Assembly: GCA_964534315.1 (NCBI GenBank)
Contig: CAZHOV010000223.1
Coordinates: 1-7,264, forward strand
Length of the DNA: 7,264 nucleotides
Reading direction: 5' to 3'
DNA from: CAZHOV01 sp964534315
Lineage (GTDB): Bacteria; Bacteroidota; Bacteroidia; Chitinophagales; Saprospiraceae
In this document: positions 1 to 6,205 of the stretch, one piece after another
Numbering within the stretch: the stretch's first letter is position 1
How the letters are laid out: every line of letters starts with the position of its first letter
The notes under the pieces: generated by a model
Told to the model about the DNA's origin: nothing
What the model saw: only the letters and a program-made list of their open reading frames with translations
The model's database searches: none
Position numbers and translations under genes: made by a program

Positions 1-2
1 AT

Positions 3-38
3 CAAATTCAAGAGTTCTTACAACAAATGCTTGAATAG
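3..38 (+). CDS. Possible C-terminal tail of an upstream gene (partial)
   Basis: One frame is open from the window edge to a TAG at 36-38 and reads QIQEFLQQMLE before the stop. The amphipathic, Gln/Leu/Glu-rich composition looks like the C-terminal helix of a real protein, and the stop lies 33 bases before the cas6 start, a plausible operon spacing. Only eleven residues are visible, so neither the gene nor its function can be identified. The other two forward frames also close within 50 bases, so the frame choice rests only on how protein-like the tail looks. Confidence 0.35.
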   Translation, partial: QIQEFLQQMLE

Positions 39-46
39 TTTTCCGT

Positions 47-60
47 AGTTTTCAAAAACT
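47..60. repeat. Small perfect inverted repeat ahead of cas6
   Basis: AGTTTT (47-52) and AAAACT (55-60) are perfect reverse complements separated by CA, ending 11 bases before the cas6 ATG. The two-base gap is too short for a good RNA hairpin, so if functional it would more likely be a dimeric protein site on DNA. Six-base arms in A/T-rich sequence arise easily by chance, so this is only a candidate operator. Confidence 0.25.
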
Positions 61-71
61 AATATTGCTTT

Positions 72-746
72 ATGCCTAAAGTTCGTTACTTAAAGGTGCG
101 TTTTGCACAGTGTATTTTTCCATATGACATTCCGAAATTCCGGGCGGCAGTGATTGAAAAGACGGAGCGGATTGCTTCCCTGTTTCACAATCACAAGAAC
201 GACCAGGAAGTCATTTATCGTTATCCCCTTATACAATATAAAGTTACCCACCGTAAGGCCAGCATCATCTGTCTGGATGCCGGCACCGACGATATTCACC
301 ATTTATTGCAGCATCGCGATATGAATCTCCGTATTGGCGATCGCACGGAAACTTTTGAGGTAGAAGATATTGATTTGCACTACCATCAGGTACAAACCTG
401 GGACTCCACCTTTGATTACAGCCTGCTCAACTGGCTGGCCCTCAACAAGAAGCACTACGAGCGCTGGATGGAGCTGGAGGGTGACGACGCTGCCCAGATC
501 GATCTGTTGCGCAGTATTCTGCTAGGCAATATCCTGGCCTTTGCTAAGGGGATCGACTGGTACGTAGAGGATCGCATACAGGTAGAGATCACCAGGATCA
601 AAAGCATTAAACCCCTCACCTTCAAGCGTCGCGAGTTGCTGGCGTTCAATCTCAACTTCCGCACCAACGTATCCCTACCCGATTATGTGGGACTGGGCAA
701 GGGGAGTAGTGTAGGGTTTGGGGTGGTGAAACGGTTTGGAAAATAA
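72..746 (+). CDS. cas6: CRISPR pre-crRNA endoribonuclease Cas6 (Cas6b-like)
   Basis: Predicted metal-independent RNase that cuts CRISPR repeat RNA to make crRNAs for the Cmr complex encoded just downstream. The 224-residue product has the Cas6 hallmarks: an N-terminal beta-strand start (VRYLKVRF, residues 4-11), histidines H39 and H41 in an FHNH motif at the end of the first helix, where Cas6 enzymes often carry catalytic His, and a C-terminal glycine-rich loop (GLGKGSSVGFG, 207-217) that contacts RNA in the family. The length fits the compact Cas6 proteins common in Bacteroidota. The ATG at 72 is the first in frame and begins right at the conserved strand; no Shine-Dalgarno is visible. The gene is richer in GC (62% in 421-480) than the later cmr genes. 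The family call is firm; the exact catalytic residues are inferred. Confidence 0.88.
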   Translation: MPKVRYLKVRFAQCIFPYDIPKFRAAVIEKTERIASLFHNHKNDQEVIYRYPLIQYKVTHRKASIICLDAGTDDIHHLLQHRDMNLRIGDRTETFEVEDIDLHYHQVQTWDSTFDYSLLNWLALNKKHYERWMELEGDDAAQIDLLRSILLGNILAFAKGIDWYVEDRIQVEITRIKSIKPLTFKRRELLAFNLNFRTNVSLPDYVGLGKGSSVGFGVVKRFGK

Positions 747-764
747 AAAAGAAAAATAATAGAT

Positions 765-1871
765 ATGGAAACCATAACATTTCACTGTAAGGTTATTACG
801 CCGATGTTTTTGGCGGGGGCGGACGGCAGAACGCCGGAACTACGGGCACCGAGTATTAAGGGAGCGATGCGGTTTTGGTGGCGGGCGATGAATGGGCATT
901 TGGTGAAGAAGGATGAGAATGGGCATTGGGATTATTCGAATTTGAAAGAGGAAGAGGTGAAGATTTTTGGGGATACGAAACGTAGAAGCAGTTTCAATAT
1001 CGCGGTCGAAGAAGTCTCTATCATGGAAAAATTTGAATTTGATACTCAGTTTAGTAAAGAGATTCAGTACTTCCAGTATTCACTGGTTCACCACAATGAA
1101 AGAAAAGGTATAAAGCCAGGGTTTAGGTTTAATATTCACATATCTACATTTAACCAAGAGGCCTTAAAAGAAGCAGCCTATCTTTTATGGATTTTGACAC
1201 ACTATGGAGGATTAGGTACCAGAGTGCGCAGAGGTGCCGGAGCATTTTCAATAGGAGCTGAGTACGATAAAGATAAAGTTAAGGGTATGGAGTTCCTAGA
1301 TGAAACACCATTGTCCATCGGCTTACCAAGAGCATCAAAAAATGAGAATGCACAAAATTACAGTAGCATTTACTCAGGAACATCAGGGTTTATTCATAGA
1401 CTTGGTTTTTCGACTTGGGAAGAAGCAATGAAGGATATTGCAGCACGCATGATGGAAATTAGAGACGGTGATACAATTAAAGAATTGCGGAATGATAGAA
1501 GTTGGAATTCTGTATTTTCCCAAAATGAGCTTAACAAAAAAGCGGCCTTTGGTTTACCTGTCAAAGTTAGGAATGAAAGTAAGCTTGTTAATTTGATGAA
1601 TAAAAATGAGAAAGGACAGCAAGAAGAAGCAAGAAGGGCATCTCCTATTTATATATCTATTACAAAAATAGGAAGAACTTATCATTGGGTAGCTCTTTTC
1701 TTAGAGGGTAAATTTATGCCTGAAGATTCAAAAATCGTCTTTAAAGATAAAGAGTGGTCAAAAGAGGATAACAGTCTATTGTTGGAGTTCAAAAAGAAAC
1801 TGGAATCTGCTTCCAATGATGCATTTTTCTCTGATGAAGAATCCAGTGTAAAGAAAATCAAAATCTCATGA
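765..1871 (+). CDS. cmr1: Type III-B effector subunit Cmr1 (RAMP / Cas7-like)
   Basis: Cmr1 is a Cas7-like RAMP subunit that sits near the head of the Cmr complex, toward the 3' end of the crRNA, and helps target-RNA binding. The 368-residue product opens with the family signature: ITPMFLAGAD (11-20), then ELRAPSIKGAMRFWWRAMNG (25-44). Further blocks are GGLGTRVRRGAGAFSIG (148-164), GTSGFIHRLGFSTW (205-218), AFGLPVKVR (261-269) and RRASPIYISI (290-299), all typical of Cmr1. The length is somewhat shorter than many Cmr1 proteins, but no domain appears broken. It starts 18 A-rich bases after cas6 and ends with an ATGA overlap with cas10, implying translational coupling. Base composition falls sharply after about residue 70 (57% GC in 841-900, 28% in 1021-1080), although the reading frame is continuous and the protein looks intact. 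Confidence 0.95.
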   Translation: METITFHCKVITPMFLAGADGRTPELRAPSIKGAMRFWWRAMNGHLVKKDENGHWDYSNLKEEEVKIFGDTKRRSSFNIAVEEVSIMEKFEFDTQFSKEIQYFQYSLVHHNERKGIKPGFRFNIHISTFNQEALKEAAYLLWILTHYGGLGTRVRRGAGAFSIGAEYDKDKVKGMEFLDETPLSIGLPRASKNENAQNYSSIYSGTSGFIHRLGFSTWEEAMKDIAARMMEIRDGDTIKELRNDRSWNSVFSQNELNKKAAFGLPVKVRNESKLVNLMNKNEKGQQEEARRASPIYISITKIGRTYHWVALFLEGKFMPEDSKIVFKDKEWSKEDNSLLLEFKKKLESASNDAFFSDEESSVKKIKIS

Positions 1872-3643
1872 AGCACCTATTTCTTTTCACCGTAACGCCG
1901 GTGCAGTCCTTTATTGCTGAAGCTCGAAAAGTGCGAGATTTAGCGGCAGGAAGCCAAATGCTTTCTCATTTTATCGATCAAGCCATTCAGTATTTAATCC
2001 AGCATGGGTATAGCAAGGAAGAAAATGGGGACATTATTTTTCCATCCGTAGATTTGGAAAACAAGCCCAACCGATTTCTAGCATTCATTAATGCTGAAGA
2101 CCCCCAAAAAGTAGGGGAAGACCTGGAGCGGTATGTCCGAGAAGAGATTTTTCTGACAAATGCTCGCAAACAACTAAAAAGATATTATCCTGAACATCTG
2201 GAAAATGCCTTAAACCAACTAAAAGACTTCCTCAAAGTCTACTGGGTTGCTATTCCGTATTCGGGTGATTATGTAAAAGACAATCAACAGGTTGAGCGCT
2301 TACTTGGGGGAGTCAAGAACTTCCGCGCTTTCGCGCAATTCACTGAAACGGGAAGAAAATGTTCCATTAATGGTGAGTTTAACGTAACCATCTTCAAGAG
2401 GAATGAGCCTGGAGATAATCCAAGTTGGTTGAAGTATACAGAGAATGTAGAGGTTTACGATAATGATGCAAAAGTGAATAAGAAAGAACTCTCACCAGGA
2501 GAAGGGCTTTGCACACTAAATTTTTACAAGCGCGTGTATTCACCGACAAGTAAGGCTGGTTTTGATGCTACCTGTCAGGTGGCTTATTTAGATGCAGTTC
2601 AAAAGATTGAACAAGATGATGAGGCAAATAAATGGCTTAAAGAATTGCAGAGCGATGATGAGCAATATGTCTATGATGATGCAAATATAAAAGCACAGGG
2701 AGAAGAAAAATCAAAAATCAAGAAGTGGCAAAATAAGCTAAAAAAATTTATCAATCGCGAGCAGCTAAAAGTCGCCAAGTACTATGCCGTTTTGGTCTTT
2801 GATGCAGATAAAATGGGCGAGTGGCTAGCCGGAAAAAAACTGGTAAACCCTGAAGAAGATCAGCTCAAATTTCAACAGGAATTGTCTTCGCTTTTCGGTG
2901 ACTTTGCACAGTTCGCAAAAAATTATGTAGATGGCAACGGTGACTATGCAAAAAAAGGACAAACGATTTATGCAGGTGGAGATGATTATCTCGGACTCAT
3001 CAATTTGAGCTATTTATTCGATGTACTGGAAATTTTGAATAGTGCGTTCGAACGGATTATCTGGACAGAAGGATTACAACCAAAATTTCGCTTTAGTCAA
3101 GACGAACCGATGACTTTTTCAGCAGGAGTGGCTGTTGCTCATTACAAGACACCGCTATCCTATGTGCTTAGTGAAGCAAGAAAAGCGGAAAAAAGAGCAA
3201 AAAGTAAGGAAGGAGGAAATCGGAAAGCAATAGCACTGACTGTTTTGAAACGCTCAGGGGAGATTCATCAATGTCAATTTAAATGGAAAGATGATGATGG
3301 AAGATTGCTCTTGAAGGACTTTGCTGTGATTGTAGATGCCTTAAATACGAAAGCTTCTTCGAATAAATTTATCACTTCATTTTCAAAGGAGTTTCGTCCG
3401 GTTACCATACCGGGTGTCAACCTTGGAATACCAATAGAGCTTATTAGTCAAGAGTTAAATCGGCTTCTGTATGAAAACAATATTCCCGAAGTAAAAGAAG
3501 CGGTTTTTCATTTACTCCAATATCTATATGCTCCTAAGCGCCAACTAGATAACTTTATTTCTCTACTTAATATTGCCGATTTTCTAGCTAGAGAGGTTGG
3601 TAAGTACCAAACGACAAGTGACTATGCAGACAGTAGCATTTAG
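1868..3643 (+). CDS. cmr2: Cas10 (Cmr2), GGDD cyclase subunit without HD domain
   Basis: Large subunit of the Cmr complex; in this family it makes cyclic oligoadenylates from ATP when target RNA is bound. The 591-residue protein begins directly with the first palm-like domain, FTVTPVQSFIAEARKVRDLAAGS (7-29), a Cmr2 signature. The second palm shows FDADKMGEWLAG (311-322) and the catalytic YAGGDDYLG (368-376; D372, D373), followed by FSAGVAVAHYKTPL (417-430) and an Ala/Lys-rich helix. No His-Asp pair occurs anywhere, and the N-terminal HD nuclease domain of longer Cas10 proteins is missing, so direct ssDNA cleavage is unlikely. The zinc-ribbon region has C165 (KCSINGE) and C215 (GLCTLNFYKR), but each lacks a partner two residues on, so metal binding is doubtful. 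A charged stretch (245-300) lies between the domains. The ATG at 1868 overlaps the cmr1 stop by four bases. Confidence 0.96.
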   Translation: MKHLFLFTVTPVQSFIAEARKVRDLAAGSQMLSHFIDQAIQYLIQHGYSKEENGDIIFPSVDLENKPNRFLAFINAEDPQKVGEDLERYVREEIFLTNARKQLKRYYPEHLENALNQLKDFLKVYWVAIPYSGDYVKDNQQVERLLGGVKNFRAFAQFTETGRKCSINGEFNVTIFKRNEPGDNPSWLKYTENVEVYDNDAKVNKKELSPGEGLCTLNFYKRVYSPTSKAGFDATCQVAYLDAVQKIEQDDEANKWLKELQSDDEQYVYDDANIKAQGEEKSKIKKWQNKLKKFINREQLKVAKYYAVLVFDADKMGEWLAGKKLVNPEEDQLKFQQELSSLFGDFAQFAKNYVDGNGDYAKKGQTIYAGGDDYLGLINLSYLFDVLEILNSAFERIIWTEGLQPKFRFSQDEPMTFSAGVAVAHYKTPLSYVLSEARKAEKRAKSKEGGNRKAIALTVLKRSGEIHQCQFKWKDDDGRLLLKDFAVIVDALNTKASSNKFITSFSKEFRPVTIPGVNLGIPIELISQELNRLLYENNIPEVKEAVFHLLQYLYAPKRQLDNFISLLNIADFLAREVGKYQTTSDYADSSI

Positions 3644-4709
3644 ACCATTAGATACCGTATTTTTCCGGAATGGGAAACCATTTGATATGGGTGAAGATAA
3701 TTGGGCAGAAGGTCAAGTAATGCCTTTTCCAAGTGTCTTTTACGGAGCCATTAGGAGTGCTTACTTTGCAGCTCATCCAGATAAGATAAATGATATAGGA
3801 AAAAAAACTGACCCTACAGCCGATTTGCAAATAACCGGAATTTTCCTTGCCAACTCTAGGGGGATATTCATTCCTGCTCCACTAGACTTAGTGAGAGAAA
3901 AGAGTGATTCTGATGGTCGATTTTCCACTGTGAGCTTGAGAGAAAAAGAAGGGACTTCCTGTTATTCCAGCTATCCGTACGCTCTTATCCCTTATGAAGA
4001 AAGAGATGTAGTAAATCAGGCCGAATCATTTATCTCCTTGAATGTACTGCATCGTAAAATACCGGTAAATGTATATGATTCCGAGCATTTTGTTAAAAGC
4101 GAGCCTAAAATCGGCGTGGGATTGAATAATAGCACTAGAGCTGGTGAAAAAGGGAAGTTATTTCGGGTGGGCTTAATGCGTTTCAATCATAGTTACAATT
4201 TGGAGGAAAAGGAAACTAATGAATCCTATTTCGTAGTCAGCTATCAAGGCTTAGAGTCTTTCCAAGGCAACCTGATAAAGCTTGGTGCTGAAGGAAAAGT
4301 AGCAAGGATGGAAAGTACATTACCAGTGAATTTCCCTCAGCTGCCAAAGGAAGCGAAACAGTCGAAGTTCTTCAAGATGATATTACTAACACCCGGCATT
4401 TTTCGTAATGGCGATTCCCCCCAGTTAGAACGGCTTTTAAACGGGATCGAAGTTAAGTCTGTGGTGCCTTTTGTAGGTAAACCAAAAGCTATTGGGGGAT
4501 GGGATATGCAAAATAATAGACCAAAAGAGATGTCAAGAGCAGTTCCCGCTGGATCTGTCTATTATTATGAAATAGAGAGTGACCATACGCTAGAAGATGT
4601 AGAAAAGGCTTTAAGCGATACCGTTTCTATCTCGGAAGATAGTCTGGAACAGTGCAAGGCAGGTTTTGGTCTTTATATATTGGCTCATTGGAATCCTAAT
4701 AAGCAATAA
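3624..4709 (+). CDS. cmr3: Type III-B effector subunit Cmr3 (Cas5-like RAMP)
   Basis: Cmr3 is the Cas5-like subunit that caps the 5' handle of the crRNA and binds Cas10. The ATG at 3624 is chosen over an in-frame TTG at 3597 because the product then starts MQTVAFRPLDTVFFRNGKPF, the usual Cmr3 N-terminus with almost nothing before it. This gives 361 residues, normal for the family, and a 20-base overlap with the end of cas10. Other supporting blocks are the EPKIGVGLNNSTRAGEKGKLF segment (160-180), a long conserved loop in Cmr3; the IGGWD motif (290-294); VPAGSVYYYEI (307-317), the standard late RAMP strand; and a Gly-containing end, GFGLYILAHW (347-356). The stop is nine bases before the CARF gene start. 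No disruption is seen. Confidence 0.94.
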   Translation: MQTVAFRPLDTVFFRNGKPFDMGEDNWAEGQVMPFPSVFYGAIRSAYFAAHPDKINDIGKKTDPTADLQITGIFLANSRGIFIPAPLDLVREKSDSDGRFSTVSLREKEGTSCYSSYPYALIPYEERDVVNQAESFISLNVLHRKIPVNVYDSEHFVKSEPKIGVGLNNSTRAGEKGKLFRVGLMRFNHSYNLEEKETNESYFVVSYQGLESFQGNLIKLGAEGKVARMESTLPVNFPQLPKEAKQSKFFKMILLTPGIFRNGDSPQLERLLNGIEVKSVVPFVGKPKAIGGWDMQNNRPKEMSRAVPAGSVYYYEIESDHTLEDVEKALSDTVSISEDSLEQCKAGFGLYILAHWNPNKQ

Positions 4710-4718
4710 TTGTTTCTT

Positions 4719-6194
4719 ATGGCAAAGGTAATTGTTACAACAGTCGGTACATCGATACTCACCAATTTGACGCGAAAAGCAATTAGAAAGGATATGAGAT
4801 TTCATATCTTGAATGAAGACGCTGAAGATATAGTGAATGGCGAGCTAGAAGAGGAGTTCCCTGAATTACAGGAATACTGTAAAACGCTCATTTTTGCTAA
4901 TGATCCGGATTTGAAAACAGTCACTTATGATGAAAATTATGAGCTAAACCTCAATGCCTCTGCAGAAGTGAAATCTATTTGTAAAATAGCTGATGGAAAA
5001 CCAGCCACTGTCTATTTATTGGCTACTGATACGTTTACGTCAGATTACGCTGCCAGGCAGATAGCAGAACATTTAGACGGTAAAAATGGGTTAACGGTAA
5101 TCAATAAAGGACGTATACAAAAGCTGAAAATTGATGCCCCTAAGGAGTTCGAGCAAAGTGGCTTTGAAGAGCTTATTAAGGTGCTTGATTTGATTAGACA
5201 GGAACATAAAGATGATGAAGTGATTTTGAATATTTCAGGTGGCTATAAGGCATTGATTCCCTTTTTGACGATTTATGCGCAGCTCACGTCATTATTTCTT
5301 AAATACATATATGAGAATAGTGATGAAGTGATTTCCATAGGTCAAGCCAATTTGAACTTTGATTGGGCAATGATGGAGGCGTTGAGGCCCTATTTAGTTG
5401 ATAGAATAAACCCTTCAGATTTGGGTGAAAATGGAGAACAAATCATCAAGGTATTAAGGGAAAGCTATTTAATATTAGGTGACAGAGGCAATAGTGGAGA
5501 ATATCTGCTCAGTCCATTAGGTAAGATGATGGTAAATAGCTTTCACGATAAAACAAATTTGAATAATAAAATATTGGGGACGTTTTTAGAATATAAATAC
5601 TTTGAATATTTCATAAATAAAGGACTCAGCACCCAAATCTCTGTTTTAGGGTTTGACGTGCCGTACACTTATGAGTATTCTGAAGATCAGAATGCTTTCG
5701 TCTACGATTTTTCATCTTCGAGTATCCATCAATTTTCATCGAAGGCTGGTGATATTGATCTGATTTTAGATAATGAAAGTGAAGTCACGTTAGTTGAAAT
5801 AAAAAACTTCTATACATTGCTTTCCTATCGAGAGTTGATTGGAAATTATCGTCCTAGGTACGAAAAAGATAAAGAGGACTATTACCGGAAAATAAAAGCT
5901 AAAATCGAAGCGTACTTCCATAAAAGCGGAGAATTACCTGCAAAGTTTTTATTCCTTGTTAATACCATCTTGTTTCAAAAAGACGACAAGGAATATCAAA
6001 AAGCTCCAGAGCTTTTGAAAGTCTTGAATCATTTTAAGGAATCTATTTCAAAGGATTACAAAAATAAGATTGGTTTTGAAGCCAAGGTTTGCAAGTTCAA
6101 CTACATAGATAGAAAAAAACTCAAGGTTAATTATGATAAATTACTACGTGCCCCCATCGAAGAGTCTAGTTTCCATATTGTCAATCTAAGCTAA
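4719..6194 (+). CDS. CARF-domain protein with C-terminal PD-(D/E)XK nuclease domain, probable cyclic-oligoadenylate effector
   Basis: Probable ancillary effector activated by the cyclic oligoadenylate made by Cas10. Residues 1 to about 225 resemble the APE2256-type CARF family: VIVTTVGTSILTN (4-16), LLATDTFTSDYAAR (100-113) and VILNISGGYKALIPFL (168-183). Residues 235-280 form a helical linker ending YLLSPLGKMMV, possibly winged-helix-like. The C-terminal third carries a restriction-endonuclease core: an acidic helix (FLEYKYFEYF, 289-298), GDIDLIL (344-350) and VTLVEIKNF (356-364), giving D347...E360-x-K362. Whether it cuts DNA, RNA or both cannot be read from sequence. S12 and K177 sit where Sso2081-type ring nucleases have catalytic Ser and Lys, so the CARF domain may also degrade its activator. 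The ATG at 4719 is preferred to a TTG at 4710 because it starts directly at the first CARF strand; the protein is then 491 residues. The gene lies between cmr3 and cmr4, with gaps of 9 and 11 bases. It differs from Csx1/Csm6 in lacking a HEPN R-x4-6-H motif at the C-terminus. Confidence 0.85.
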   Translation: MAKVIVTTVGTSILTNLTRKAIRKDMRFHILNEDAEDIVNGELEEEFPELQEYCKTLIFANDPDLKTVTYDENYELNLNASAEVKSICKIADGKPATVYLLATDTFTSDYAARQIAEHLDGKNGLTVINKGRIQKLKIDAPKEFEQSGFEELIKVLDLIRQEHKDDEVILNISGGYKALIPFLTIYAQLTSLFLKYIYENSDEVISIGQANLNFDWAMMEALRPYLVDRINPSDLGENGEQIIKVLRESYLILGDRGNSGEYLLSPLGKMMVNSFHDKTNLNNKILGTFLEYKYFEYFINKGLSTQISVLGFDVPYTYEYSEDQNAFVYDFSSSSIHQFSSKAGDIDLILDNESEVTLVEIKNFYTLLSYRELIGNYRPRYEKDKEDYYRKIKAKIEAYFHKSGELPAKFLFLVNTILFQKDDKEYQKAPELLKVLNHFKESISKDYKNKIGFEAKVCKFNYIDRKKLKVNYDKLLRAPIEESSFHIVNLS

Positions 6195-6205
6195 ATACTG
6201 TCATC

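Noticed and set aside
60..67. TAATATTG as a Bacteroidota -7 promoter box for cas6
   Set aside because: It has one mismatch to TAnnTTTG, no -33 TTTG at suitable spacing, and would put transcription start almost on the ATG.
336..344. GGCGATCGC resembling the cyanobacterial HIP1 palindrome
   Set aside because: I noticed only this one copy, whereas HIP1 genomes carry it densely; it is compatible with chance.
455..667. Reverse-strand open frames such as this one opposite cas6, and similar ones opposite the cmr genes
   Set aside because: All are short, lie entirely opposite well-supported genes, and their products show no recognisable motifs.
741..764. A-rich cas6-cmr1 gap as a terminator or promoter
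   Set aside because: Only 18 bases, no inverted repeat and no T-tract; it looks like an ordinary A-rich translation start region.
3597..3623. N-terminal extension of Cmr3 from a TTG start
   Set aside because: The ATG at 3624 places the conserved Cmr3 N-terminal motif at the very start; the extra nine residues lie wholly in the cas10 overlap.
4710..4718. TTG start for the CARF protein
   Set aside because: The ATG three codons later begins directly at the first CARF beta-strand, as usual in the family.
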